Notes under the pieces: model-generated
The model's database searches: none
Told to the model about the DNA's origin: nothing
What the model saw: the letters and a program-made list of their open reading frames with translations, nothing else
Assembly (NCBI GenBank): GCA_016793245.1
Contig: JAEUHW010000185.1
Location: forward strand, 1 to 46,681
Reading direction: 5' to 3'
Length of the DNA stretch: 46,681 nucleotides
Source of the DNA: Planctomycetota bacterium
Lineage (GTDB): Bacteria; Planctomycetota; UBA1135; JADKAF01
In this document: one piece after another, positions 34,860 through 45,899 of the stretch
Layout of the letters: every line of letters begins with the position of its first letter
How positions within the stretch are numbered: position 1 is the stretch's first letter
Translations under genes and position numbers: made by a program

Positions 34860-36416
34860 CTACTGGAAGCGCGTGCGCCAGAGGTTGGTGAACGCGATGC
34901 TCGGCAGCGGCGCGCCGAGCGAGGCGCCGAAGAAGTCGAGCGACTGGAGCCCGGGGACGACGGGGACGTTCAGCGGGATCGAGCCGCGCCCTTCCGCATT
35001 GCAGGTGCCGATTCCGACGAGATAGGGGCCGATCGGCAAGCCGTTCGCTTGCACGACGAAGACGAGGAAGCCGCCGTTCGCTGCAGCGCCGCGGAGCTCG
35101 ATCGAGAGCGGGCCGGGCATGGTCACGCGATCCGGCGTCGAGGTGAGGAAGCGATCGGCGAGCGCGAAGACCTGCGCGCGACCGGCGAACCGGAAGCCGC
35201 TCGGCGAGAACGCGTCGTCGCCGATCAAGAGCTCGTCGAAGCCGCCGGAGTTGAGGTCGCCCGCATCGAGCGCATCGTGCCCGCTCAACGAGAACACCGA
35301 GAAGGCGCGGAGCACCGCGCCGGTGCGGCCCGAGCGGAGCTGCACCTCGCGGTTGGAGCTCCCCGAATTGCGAAAGGCGGCGAACTCGGGCAGCGCGTCG
35401 CCATCGAGATCGCGGAGGCCGATCACGTACGTCCCGAAGTTCGTGTTCACGAGATTGCCATCGTGACCGAAGAGCAGCGCACCGGTGCGTCCGGAGCGAC
35501 CCTCGACGCGCCCGACGAGCTGCGCCGAGGCGTTCCGGAACCCCGGCCGTCCGAGCCAGAAATCGTCAGAGCCGTCGCCATCGAGGTCGTGGGCTCGCGC
35601 GACGGCGATGCCGTTCGCGGAGACGCCGGGGAGCGTCGCGATCGGCAGGCCCGTCGCACCCGAGCACACTTCGACCGTGCCGAGGTAGTTCGGGAAGACG
35701 CCTTCTCCACCGCTCACCCAATCCGGTCGTGCGTCGCCATTGACGTCGCGCAATCGCGTCAGCGAGACGCCATAGCCGACGTTCGGCGCCCATCCGAGGC
35801 GCGTGTACAGCGCCGCGCCCGTCGCTCCGGAGAACACGCGCACGCCGCCGCAATTGAACAGCGAGCCCGGTCCGTCGATGCCCGTGCCCGAAGCCGCGAA
35901 GTCCGGCGTCCCGTCGCCGTTCACGTCCTGCAGCGCGAGGACGCACTCGCCGAGCTGGTCGTTGTCCTGGACCCCGGTGCTCGAGTGGATCACGGCGCCC
36001 GTCGTGCCGTTGATCAAGTACACCGTCCCCGGAGAGAGGAAGCTCCCGGGGAGATTGGCGAACGGCGCTCCGACGACGAGGTCGTTGTGTCCATCGCCGG
36101 TGAAGTCGAGCGTCGCGTCGATCGAGGTCCCGAATTCGCGCGCGTTGGCGGGCGCGGCGATGGTGCGGATCAACGTCCCGTCGCGACCCGAGCGGAGCTC
36201 GACGAGGCCCTCGAAGCCATTGCGCCCGGGGATCCCGATCGCGATATCGATGATCCCATCGAGATTCCAATCGCTGCCGACCGCGACGGAGCGGCCGAGA
36301 GAGTCGTCGTCCTGCGTGCCATCGATGGTGAAGACGGGCTCTTGCGCCGTCAGGAAGGAGACGATCGATGCGGCGAGGACATAGCTCGCGCAGAGGGCAG
36401 GGCAGGAGCGGGACAT
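34860..36416 (-). CDS. secreted FG-GAP/integrin-alpha-like propeller protein
   Basis: A 518-residue exported protein starts at ATG 36416 with GGAGT upstream and a signal peptide ending SFLTAQ. It has about seven FG-GAP blades with calcium-binding-type loops such as DWNLDGIID, DFTGDGHND, DVNGDGTPD, DVNGDARPD and DLDGDGSDD, between strands ending in VELRSGRDG or RVFSGATG. The last about 100 residues (from LSIELRGAAANGGFLVFVVQ) form a module that resembles the end of the Cys-rich protein at 22282. The stop is TAG, which shows TAG is a normal stop here. It is probably a surface or extracellular adhesive protein; no partner gene is nearby. Confidence 0.9.
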   Translation of the reverse strand: MSRSCPALCASYVLAASIVSFLTAQEPVFTIDGTQDDDSLGRSVAVGSDWNLDGIIDIAIGIPGRNGFEGLVELRSGRDGTLIRTIAAPANAREFGTSIDATLDFTGDGHNDLVVGAPFANLPGSFLSPGTVYLINGTTGAVIHSSTGVQDNDQLGECVLALQDVNGDGTPDFAASGTGIDGPGSLFNCGGVRVFSGATGAALYTRLGWAPNVGYGVSLTRLRDVNGDARPDWVSGGEGVFPNYLGTVEVCSGATGLPIATLPGVSANGIAVARAHDLDGDGSDDFWLGRPGFRNASAQLVGRVEGRSGRTGALLFGHDGNLVNTNFGTYVIGLRDLDGDALPEFAAFRNSGSSNREVQLRSGRTGAVLRAFSVFSLSGHDALDAGDLNSGGFDELLIGDDAFSPSGFRFAGRAQVFALADRFLTSTPDRVTMPGPLSIELRGAAANGGFLVFVVQANGLPIGPYLVGIGTCNAEGRGSIPLNVPVVPGLQSLDFFGASLGAPLPSIAFTNLWRTRFQ

Positions 36417-36658
36417 GGGCAGGACTCCGATCGTGCGCCGAGGGGGGGAGGCGGCGCGCGAGATGATCGGACTCTAAGCGGCAGTTCTCGAAGCGCCTAG
36501 CCGCTCCGCCAGAACGCAGCCGCCGCACGATGAAGCGACAGATCCGGGCCCGTTCCTGGTCCGGTTCGCTGGTTCGCGTATGTGCCCCCGAGTCGGCGCA
36601 GCGTCCCGTGCCTCGCCATGGCGATTGCAAGGAACGCTGCGCGCTGCGCCCAGCGCAT

Positions 36659-37894
36659 TCACATGAAATTGCGCGTGTGCAAGCTGCTCAGGGCCGCGGC
36701 GTCGCGCTCCTCGAAGCCCAAGCGGCGCAAGCGAGCGCGACGCCCTGCGTCCATCTGCTCGACGAGTGCGGATACAGCAGCGTGGCCGCGCTCGATCGCC
36801 TCCGGCGTGAGCTCGCCCGCCGCCAGGATCACGAGCGCATCGAATACCTCGGCGTTGAGACCCGCGGTGTGGCGCAGCGCCTCGTGGCGGCGCTCGACGG
36901 CGAGGCGCAGGCGCGCGAGCAGCGTCGGGTCGTGGCGCGCGTGGCGCTCGAGATGCGACATACCGAAGGCGACGTGGCGCACTTCGTCCTGCGCGACGAG
37001 ATGCATCAGCACACGTGTCGCCTCGTCCGGCGCATGCACGTGCAGGAAGCCCAGCAGATGCACGAACGAGCCCTCGCCGAGCACGCTGAGGAGGAAGCTC
37101 GCGAGCGCGAAGTCGGGCTCGTCGAGCAGCGTCTTCAGCGAGGCTTGGCCGCCGCTCGTCGAGAGGCCGAGCTCGGTGCGCACCGCTCGCGCGCGGCGCG
37201 AGAAGACCTCGATGTGCCGGGCTTCGTCCGCGGCTTGGATCGCGAGGAGCTGTTGGATCTCGCGGAACTGCGGGTGGATCTGCGCGCAGAAGCGCACGGG
37301 CACGAGCAGGGCCGCGGTCTCGTTCTCGATCAAGTAGGTGAGGACCTGCACCAGCGCATCCTCGACGAGCGATGGATGCGTGCGCGGCGCGTGCCACGGG
37401 ATCGCGCGCTCGGGATCCCACTGCGCGGCCGCTGCTTGGCGATAGAGCTCCGGCGCGTCGTCGGTCCAGACCTCGTCGCGATGAGAGAGCGCGAAGGAGA
37501 TCTCGGGGCTGCCGGCTTCGACGGCCGCGCCGCGCGCGGCGAGGCCCCAGCGCGCGGGAGCGAACGCGACGGCTTCCGCAGGCGCTGCACCTCCGGCGCG
37601 CTCGGCGCCGGCCCAGCGCGCGCCGAGCGCGGTGCCGCGCGTGAGGACGGCCACGGCAGGTGGAGTCGCGTTCCGCTCGTCGCCCGCGCGCGGCGGAAGC
37701 TCTTCGATCGCGTGGCCTTCCGCGCGCGCCCAGGCCCGCAGGTGATGCCCGAGCGCCGGGGCGCTGCCGTACACGCGCAGCGTCTCTCCGGGAGCGAGCG
37801 GCAGCAGCGCGGCGCGCAGCAGCAGGGCCGCGCCGCGATCGAGGTCCAGGGTCTCGAGATCGATCGCGCACTGCATCCCGCGCGCGTCGCTCAC
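36659..37894 (-). CDS. ferritin-like diiron protein with N-terminal TusA-like domain
   Basis: A 411-residue soluble protein starts at GTG 37894, overlapping the stop of the PhnD-like gene (GTGA). Residues about 10-65 (TLDLDRGAALLLRAALLPLAPGETLRV, HHLRAWARAEGHAIEEL) resemble the TusA/SirA fold but lack its catalytic Cys-Pro. The C-terminal half has two helix pairs with the diiron ligands ENETAALL, ADEARHIEVF, LGEGSFVHLL and QDEVRHVAFG, two ExxH motifs as in ferritin-like oxygenases. It is most likely an O2-using oxidase or oxygenase; the substrate is unknown. It is the last gene of a three-gene set with a flavoprotein and a binding protein. Confidence 0.85.
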   Translation of the reverse strand: MSDARGMQCAIDLETLDLDRGAALLLRAALLPLAPGETLRVYGSAPALGHHLRAWARAEGHAIEELPPRAGDERNATPPAVAVLTRGTALGARWAGAERAGGAAPAEAVAFAPARWGLAARGAAVEAGSPEISFALSHRDEVWTDDAPELYRQAAAAQWDPERAIPWHAPRTHPSLVEDALVQVLTYLIENETAALLVPVRFCAQIHPQFREIQQLLAIQAADEARHIEVFSRRARAVRTELGLSTSGGQASLKTLLDEPDFALASFLLSVLGEGSFVHLLGFLHVHAPDEATRVLMHLVAQDEVRHVAFGMSHLERHARHDPTLLARLRLAVERRHEALRHTAGLNAEVFDALVILAAGELTPEAIERGHAAVSALVEQMDAGRRARLRRLGFEERDAAALSSLHTRNFM

Positions 37895-38748
37895 GAGTGG
37901 GGTACGCGCGCGACGCGCTGAACGAACGACGCGAGCTCGCCGGTGCGCTCGCACGCGCGCTCGAGCAGCGCATAGCCGCTCGTGCGCCCCGGGCGCCAGG
38001 CCTTCAGTCCCTCGAGGTCGAGCAGCGGGCGCACGGCGGGGTCTTCGTAGCGCATGCCGAGCAGCAGCTCCTGGAAGCGCGCGATCGCGCGCTCCGGTGC
38101 GCCGTCGAGCACGGTGAAGTTGCAGTGATCGTAGAGCGCCGTGGCGTCGAGCACGCGCGTCGCGCCGCGCGGCAGCGTGCCCTCGTTCGTGAACACGAGG
38201 TGATTGCCGTCGATCATGCACGCCGCATCGACCTCGCCGGCCATCAGCGCGCGCGCCGCGTCGCGCTCCCCGCCGACGTGATCGCCGTGCTTGCCGACGA
38301 GCACATCGAAGCGTCGCACGCGGAAGTCGCGCTCGGCGAGGAGGCCGAGCTCCGCCAAGTGCTGCAGCGGGATCAGCGTGGCCTGGGGTGAGTCGCCAGC
38401 ACCCACGCCGATCGTCTTGCCGCGGAGATCCTCGAGCGTTTGGATCGCGCTCGCGCTGCGCACGACGAGCAGCGAGCGCAGGTCCTGATCGGTGTCGCGC
38501 ATCGCGATCGCGCGCGCCGTGCGGCCGGCCGCGCGGGCCGCGGCCTCGGCTTGCAGCCAGGCGAGCGGCGAGTTCCACGCGACGTCGAACGCGCCGCGCA
38601 GGTGCTGCTCCACCTGGCGCTCGTAGTTGCTGTAGAGCACGTAGTCGAAGTCGAGACCCTCGGCGCGGAACCACCGCTGGAAGCCGTCCCAGATCGTGAC
38701 GACCTTGGCGTCGTAGGCCACGGCACCGAGCACGAGCGCGTCGTTCAT
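37891..38748 (-). CDS. PhnD-like substrate-binding protein without signal peptide
   Basis: A 285-residue periplasmic-binding-protein fold of the phosphonate/sulfonate (PhnD/SsuA) type: GAVAYDAKVVTIWDGFQRWF at the start, DVAWNSPLAWLQAEA, TLEDLRGKTIGVGAGDSPQATL, and ALMAGEVDAACMIDGNH. Members are normally exported lipoproteins of ABC importers, but here the protein starts MNDALVLGAVAY without signal peptide and there are no ABC or permease genes nearby. It may bind a small substrate or product in the cytoplasm for its two redox neighbours. The gene starts 15 bases after the flavoprotein stop and overlaps the ferritin-like gene by four bases. Confidence 0.88.
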   Translation of the reverse strand: MNDALVLGAVAYDAKVVTIWDGFQRWFRAEGLDFDYVLYSNYERQVEQHLRGAFDVAWNSPLAWLQAEAAARAAGRTARAIAMRDTDQDLRSLLVVRSASAIQTLEDLRGKTIGVGAGDSPQATLIPLQHLAELGLLAERDFRVRRFDVLVGKHGDHVGGERDAARALMAGEVDAACMIDGNHLVFTNEGTLPRGATRVLDATALYDHCNFTVLDGAPERAIARFQELLLGMRYEDPAVRPLLDLEGLKAWRPGRTSGYALLERACERTGELASFVQRVARVPHS

Positions 38749-38763
38749 GGGAGGTCTCGCCGT

Positions 38764-39891
38764 TCAGCCGAAGAGAGGCAGGCCGCAGAGGGCCTTGCCG
38801 ATGAAGTCGTAGAGCTGGTCGCTCGTCGGCGCCATGACCATGGCCGCGCGCGCGTCGCGGAAGAGCCGCTCGACGCCGACCTCCTTGCGGAAGGCCATGC
38901 CGCCGCAGACGCGCATCGCGAGATCCGCGACCTCGCCCGCGGCATCCGCCGCCGACGCCTTCGTCTCGAGCACGAGCAGCATGGCGTCCGGGCGACCGGC
39001 TGCGACGGCGGAGAGCGCTTCGCGCCAGAGGGCCTTGGCCTGATCGACTCGGATGCGCATGCGCGCGACGTACGCGCGAATGGTCGGCAGATCGGCGAGC
39101 GCGCTCTTCTCGCCGAGATGCGCCCAGCGCGTGCCGCTCGCGTGCGCGGCGGTCTTCTGCACGAGTCCCTCGGCGAGGCCGAGCGAGCCCGCGGAGATCA
39201 GCAGCGCGAAGGTCGGCAGCACGGTGCCCATCATGATCTCGAAGCCCGCGCCATCGGCGCCGAGTCGCTGCGCGGCGGCGATGCGCACGCCGCGAGCGCG
39301 GACCGGCGCGGAGTCGTTCCCGCGGAGCCCGAGCCCGTCGAAGCCACCGGCGATCTCGAGTCCGGCGCTCCCGCGCGGCACGAGCCAGAGCGTGCTCGCG
39401 CCCGTGCCGCTCGACGGGCGGCTCGACCAGACGTAGGCGTCGGCGTGATGCGCGGAGGTGATCCAGCTCTTCTCGGCGTCGAGCACGATGGACTCACCAT
39501 CCGCGGTCGCGCTGCTGAGCGGCGCCCAGAAGTGCGAGCGCGAGCCCGCTTCGCTGAACGCGAGCGTCGAGAGATGCCGACCGGCGGCGATCGCGCGACG
39601 AACGTCGTCGGCACCGTGCGCCTCGATCACCGCGGTTCCGCAGTAGTGCATGGTGAGCACCATGGCGCTGCTGCCGCACTCACGCGCGAGCCGCTCGATC
39701 ACGGCGGCCGCATCCGCGAGAGAGCCACCGCGCCCGCCGACGGCGGGAGCGGAGAGCAAGCCGAGCAAGCCCGCCGCGCGCGCCGCGTCGAGGGTCGAGG
39801 TGGGAAACGCGCCATCGCGATCGACGGCGAGGGCCTGCGCACGGGCTTGGTCGGCCACCTGCTCCGCGGCGGCGAGGGCGTCGTAGCTCAT
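38764..39891 (-). CDS. acyl-CoA dehydrogenase-fold flavoprotein lacking the usual catalytic Glu
   Basis: A 375-residue FAD protein starts at ATG 39891 (MSYDALAAAEQV). The family core is clear: SSAMVLTMHYC, LAFSEAGSRSHFW, LDAEKSWITSAHHADAYVW, GLGLRGNDSAP, and MRVCGGMAFRKEVGVERLFRDARA. At the place of the catalytic YEGTSE loop it reads VMAPTSDQLYDFIG, so the base Glu of most members is Ala. It may be an oxygenase or oxidase of the DszC/SfnB kind rather than a CoA-ester dehydrogenase, but some dehydrogenases carry the Glu elsewhere. First gene of the three-gene minus-strand operon. Confidence 0.88.
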   Translation of the reverse strand: MSYDALAAAEQVADQARAQALAVDRDGAFPTSTLDAARAAGLLGLLSAPAVGGRGGSLADAAAVIERLARECGSSAMVLTMHYCGTAVIEAHGADDVRRAIAAGRHLSTLAFSEAGSRSHFWAPLSSATADGESIVLDAEKSWITSAHHADAYVWSSRPSSGTGASTLWLVPRGSAGLEIAGGFDGLGLRGNDSAPVRARGVRIAAAQRLGADGAGFEIMMGTVLPTFALLISAGSLGLAEGLVQKTAAHASGTRWAHLGEKSALADLPTIRAYVARMRIRVDQAKALWREALSAVAAGRPDAMLLVLETKASAADAAGEVADLAMRVCGGMAFRKEVGVERLFRDARAAMVMAPTSDQLYDFIGKALCGLPLFG

Positions 39892-40041
39892 GCCGGCGCA
39901 GCGTAGGGCGCCGGAAATCCTCGGCAAGTCGCGCGGTCCGCGTCGGGTGGAATTCGCCTCGAGGGATCGCCGCTGCGGATGGATCGAGCCCGAGCCGCGC
40001 TAGATGCCCCTCGCGCGCGCCGCACTCGCCACCCGACTCCG

Positions 40042-40120
40042 CCCGGACGTACGGTGCCAGGAACGTTTTCACCGGGGTCGGAGACCCCGGTGAAAACGTT
40101 CCTGGCACCGTACGTCCGGG
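40042..40120. repeat. perfect 38-base inverted repeat (copy 2)
   Basis: Arms 40042-40079 and 40083-40120 are exact reverse complements with a GGA loop, and their sequence is identical to the arms at 22187-22266. It lies between glgP (ends 40157) and the flavoprotein gene (starts 39891), both on the minus strand, where it could end the glgP transcript. Confidence 0.95.
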
Positions 40121-40156
40121 GTCCGAGGCGATGCTCGACCACGGAACTCTCCGCAA

Positions 40157-42637
<2,481 letters not shown>

Positions 42638-43140
42638 GCGTGCCGAGGGGTACGGGCGGGTGGAGATCCGCTTCGGGATCGACCGTCGACGAGAGCGGCC
42701 TTGAGTGCGAGCGCGGAGAAGGGCTTGGTTGCTCAGCCCGAGGGAGGTCTGCATCGAGCACTGCGTGCTCGAGATGTGCGATGCGGTGAACGCACCGGAT
42801 CGGCGCGCGGCCGTCGACGTGCGCCGCTCGCCGCAAGTGAGCTTCGCGCACGCGCGGCTCCTCGGTGGCGATCGCGCGGGGCTCGCGACGGTCCATCCCG
42901 CCCGGGCGGCGATCCAGAGCGACGCGAGCGCATGGATCCTGCGCGGCGATGGGATCGGCGGGGCGTTCGCCGGGGGCGGCGCTGGAGTCCTTGGGGCGCG
43001 AAGGACGTCGTTCTCGGCTCGAGTTTCGAACCCAGGGACTGCTCGAGCTCGTTGCACAGCGGAGCGGCTAGGTGAACGCGTGAAAGCAAGGTGCGAGGAG
43101 CGAGAGGCGATCGAACGCAAGACCGCGCATGCGCTACGCC
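42638..43140. other. region without a convincing gene upstream of glgP
   Basis: This 500-base stretch separates glgP from the transposase units. Open frames exist on both strands but their products are Arg/Ala/Ser-rich and look like shadows. It should hold the glgP promoter, which I cannot pinpoint. From about 43090 it carries sequence also found upstream of the second unit (near 44715), for instance GAGGAGCGAGAGGCG. Confidence 0.5.
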
Positions 43141-43436
43141 CGGCCCTACGGCGAAGCAAGCGCCGCGCCCGACGCGCGTGGTCCACGTCCATGGATTTCG
43201 AGAGTTGACGCGCGAACGACCCGAGCGAGAAACGCGGAGCGTCGCGCGTCGTTCACGTCGCTTGCTGCGCCTCCGGGCGCGGCTTCGCTTCGTTGAAAGA
43301 CGTCGTGCGCCGTCTCGGAGCCCGCTGGAGGCGGGGGCTCCGAGACTCATGCTCATGGGGACGATCGGACGTCGAATCGAGAACGACGTCGATGGACACG
43401 GGGTTCAACGCCCGCGCGGCGGTAGGGCGGAGTGCG
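43141..43436. repeat. left flank of RAYT unit 1 with hairpin 43313-43345
   Basis: It begins GGCGAAGCAAGCGCCGCGCC and contains a hairpin with an 11-base stem (TCTCGGAGCCC / GGGCTCCGAGA, 43313-43345) followed by GCGCGGCGGTAGGGC near 43417. The same order occurs in inverted form in 44275-44617 and in direct form in 44768-45061. Confidence 0.8.
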
Positions 43437-44174
43437 TCAGCGCGAGGTGGCTCGGCTTCTTGATTCGGCGAGGTTCGCTCGCGGTCGACCTGCGGGTTTG
43501 GTGTGCGGCAACTCGTGGATGTCGAGCAGACCGTGGCGGCGCCAGCCGGTGGTGAGCAGCCAAGTCGAAGCGGGCGCGACGGTGGCCATGACCGGTGTCG
43601 CGGGGATCGAGGCGATCGACGGCTGCTCCTTCCAGCCATCGAACACGGGCGCGCTCGAGCAGAGATCGATCGTGCTGCGCGGCACGACGCCGTGCTTCTT
43701 GCCGTTCTGCAACACGTACCGTAGCGCATGGCGAGCCTGCGTCGGCGTCGAGATCACCTCGTCGTGATAGCGCTCGGGGAATACCTTGCCGCGGCGGGCC
43801 CAGAGCTTGTTCAACGCGCGGGCCAGCGGGCTCAGCAGAGCGTTCATGCCGCGTGCGACGCACTCGCGATCATCCGCCTCAACCAGGAGATGGAGATGGT
43901 TCGCCTGAATCGAGTAGTGAATGATCTTCATTCCATGGCGGACGCTGCTCGCACTGAGCGCTGCCAGCACGACCTTCAGCGCGCCGCCGCGACGCAGCGA
44001 TGGCAGACCATCCGCCAGACGCACGGTGATTAGGAGCGGCTGGCCGCGCTTCTTCATCGCGCGCTGACGGTGCGGCATGCCGGGCTCAGCGCTCTTCGGC
44101 TTCCGTCCTGCGCCCTTCCGCTTGCCGCCATGCTGATGGAAGTCGAACTCGAGCTGTGGATCCTTGCGGCGCAT
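43437..44174 (-). CDS. REP-associated tyrosine transposase (RAYT), copy 1
   Basis: A 245-residue Y1 HUH transposase of the IS200-like, REP-associated type, which nicks single-stranded REP hairpins and joins via a tyrosine. The start ATG 44174 (MRRKDPQLEFDF) matches copy 2; an upstream extension of the frame is not conserved. The N-terminus has the basic motif GGKRKGAGRKP. The HUH pair is His93-Leu-His95 in NHLHLLVEA and the nucleophile is Tyr153 in ALRYVLQNGKKHG. The C-terminal region (WLLTTGWRRHGLLDI) is shared with copy 2. Product and flanks appear intact, so it may be active. Confidence 0.93.
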   Translation of the reverse strand: MRRKDPQLEFDFHQHGGKRKGAGRKPKSAEPGMPHRQRAMKKRGQPLLITVRLADGLPSLRRGGALKVVLAALSASSVRHGMKIIHYSIQANHLHLLVEADDRECVARGMNALLSPLARALNKLWARRGKVFPERYHDEVISTPTQARHALRYVLQNGKKHGVVPRSTIDLCSSAPVFDGWKEQPSIASIPATPVMATVAPASTWLLTTGWRRHGLLDIHELPHTKPAGRPRANLAESRSRATSR

Positions 44175-44274
44175 GCTTCGTCCTCGGACTCGTTCTGCGT
44201 CGCCTTCCCCGCGGTCGTTCCAGCATTGAGAACGCAGAAGGAGCCTCGTGGGTTTCATAGAAAGTCGGAAACTT

Positions 44275-44617
44275 GATAGAGCGACGTTGCTCGCTGCTCG
44301 ATCTCAGTTGCGCAGCTGAGACGTCCTTTCGCCCTACCGCCGCGCGGGCGACGAACCGCTGTCTCTCGACGCGGTTCTCGCATCGATGTCCGTTCGTCCC
44401 AGAAGCATGAGTTTCGGAGCCCCCGCCTCCCGCGGGCTCCGAAACGGCGCACGACGTCTTTCGACGTAGCGGAGCCGCATCCGGAGGCGATGCAAGCGAC
44501 GTGACCGCCGCGCTAGCGCTCCAATCGCGTGGGGCTTCAAACGCGCTTCGACACACTATGTGGTTCGACGTCCTTCACGCGCGGCGGGCGCGGCGCTTGC
44601 TTCGCCGGAGGGCTGGC
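44275..44617. repeat. right flank of RAYT unit 1 (inverted copy) with hairpin 44411-44445
   Basis: Reverse complement of the left flank: GCCCTACCGCCGCGCGGGCG near 44331, a hairpin with a 12-base perfect stem (GTTTCGGAGCCC / GGGCTCCGAAAC, 44411-44445), then CGCATCCGGAGGCGATGCAAGCGACGT and, at the end, GGCGCGGCGCTTGCTTCGCC. It differs from the left flank by scattered substitutions. Confidence 0.8.
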
Positions 44618-44767
44618 GGAGCGGTCGTGGCGCTACTCGCGTTCGCATGTTCGCCCTCGTCGAGGGGCTCGCTCGTCGTTATCGCGTCGACGCGTGGCGT
44701 GAAAGCGAGAAGCGAGGAGCGAGGAGCGAGAGGCGTTCGAGCGCAAGACCGCGCATGCGCTGCGCCC

Positions 44768-45061
44768 GGCCCTCCGGCGAAGCAAGCGCCGCGCCCGACG
44801 CGCGTGAACTGCGTCGACGGAGTTCGAGAGTCGACGCGCGTTCGACGCGAGCGAGAAACGCGGAGCTTCGCGCGTCGTGCACGTCGCTTGCAGCGCCTCC
44901 GGGCGCGGCTCCGCTTCGTCGATAGACACGGCGCGCCGTTCCGGAGCCCGCTGGAGGCGGGGGCTCCGGAACTCATGTTGCCGGGAGCGATCGGACGTCG
45001 ACACGAGAGCGACGTCGATAGACGCGGGTTCCGCGCCCGCGCGGCGGTAGGGCAGAGCGCG
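44768..45061. repeat. left flank of RAYT unit 2 with hairpin 44938-44972
   Basis: Direct copy of 43141-43436. The hairpin has a perfect 12-base stem (GTTCCGGAGCCC / GGGCTCCGGAAC). Compared with unit 1 the stem bases outside GGAGCCC have changed on both sides (TCTC to TTCC with matching partners), i.e. the pairing is kept by paired changes. Confidence 0.8.
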
Positions 45062-45802
45062 TCAGCGCGAGGTCGCTCGTCTTCTTGATTCGGCGAGGTT
45101 CGCTCGCGGTCGGCCGGCGTGCTTCTTGTGCTGCGGAAGCTCGCCAATGTCGAGTAGGCCGTCGCGGCGCCAGCCGGTGGTGAGCAGCCAGGTCGAGGCG
45201 GGCGCGACGGTCGCGATCGCTAGAGCCGAGGCGATCGAAGCGATCGACGGGCGCTCGATCCAACCATCGAACACGGGAGCGCTCGAGCACAGGTCAATCG
45301 ACTGCTGCGGCACGACACCGTGCTTCTTGCCGTTCTGCAGCACGTAGCGCAGGGCGTTCCGCGCCTGCGTCGGCGTCGAGATCACTTCGTCGTGATAGCG
45401 CTCGGGGAACACCTTGCCCTTGCGAACCCAAAGCTTATTCAACGCACGCGCGAGTGGGCTGAGCAGCGCGTTCATGCCACGCGCGACGCAGGTGCGATCC
45501 TCGGCCTCGACGAGGAGGTGCAGATGGTCCCGCTGAATCGAATAGTGAACGATCCGCATTCCGTGCCGCTCGCTGCTCGCGCTGAGCGCAGCGAGCACGA
45601 CCTTCAACGCGCCGCCTCTGCGCAGCGATGGCAGGCCATCGGCGAGTCGCACGGTGATGTGCAGCGGCTCGCCACGCTTCTTCTTCGAGTGCTGCCGGTG
45701 CGGCATGCCGGGCTCCGCGTTCTTCGGCTTCCGTCCCGCGCCCTTCCGCTTGCCGCCATGCTGACGGAAGTCGAACTCGAGCTGTCGATCCTTGCGGCGC
45801 AT
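45062..45802 (-). CDS. REP-associated tyrosine transposase (RAYT), copy 2
   Basis: A 246-residue copy of the transposase at 43437 with scattered substitutions, one residue longer near the C-terminus (LPQHKKHAGRPR against LPHTKPAGRPR). The HUH motif is His93-Leu-His95 (DHLHLLVEA), the catalytic tyrosine is Tyr153, and the basic GGKRKGAGRKP motif is kept. The frame is open, so the copy may be functional. Confidence 0.93.
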   Translation of the reverse strand: MRRKDRQLEFDFRQHGGKRKGAGRKPKNAEPGMPHRQHSKKKRGEPLHITVRLADGLPSLRRGGALKVVLAALSASSERHGMRIVHYSIQRDHLHLLVEAEDRTCVARGMNALLSPLARALNKLWVRKGKVFPERYHDEVISTPTQARNALRYVLQNGKKHGVVPQQSIDLCSSAPVFDGWIERPSIASIASALAIATVAPASTWLLTTGWRRDGLLDIGELPQHKKHAGRPRANLAESRRRATSR

Positions 45803-45899
45803 GTGGAGTCCTCTGCCTCGTTGCGCGTCGCCTTCCCCGATTTCGTTCCATCATCAAGAACGCACGCGAGGCGCCGTTGGTTTCCTAGAAAGTCGGAAT

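Larger units (their letters stand above)
43141..44617. mobile_element. RAYT unit 1: transposase gene with long inverted flanks
   Basis: The unit consists of a left flank (43141-43436), a minus-strand RAYT gene and a right flank (about 44275-44617) that is an imperfect inverted copy of the left flank. Each flank holds one strong hairpin. The unit repeats directly at a distance of about 1626 bases. This is the known REP-RAYT-inverted-REP layout but with flanks far longer than ordinary REPs. Confidence 0.8.

Noticed and set aside
44501..45088. Several overlapping Arg-rich frames in the flanks of the RAYT units
   Set aside because: They recur because the flanks are repeats, on both strands, and their sequences (RRARRLLRRRAG) reflect GC-rich repeat DNA, not conserved protein.
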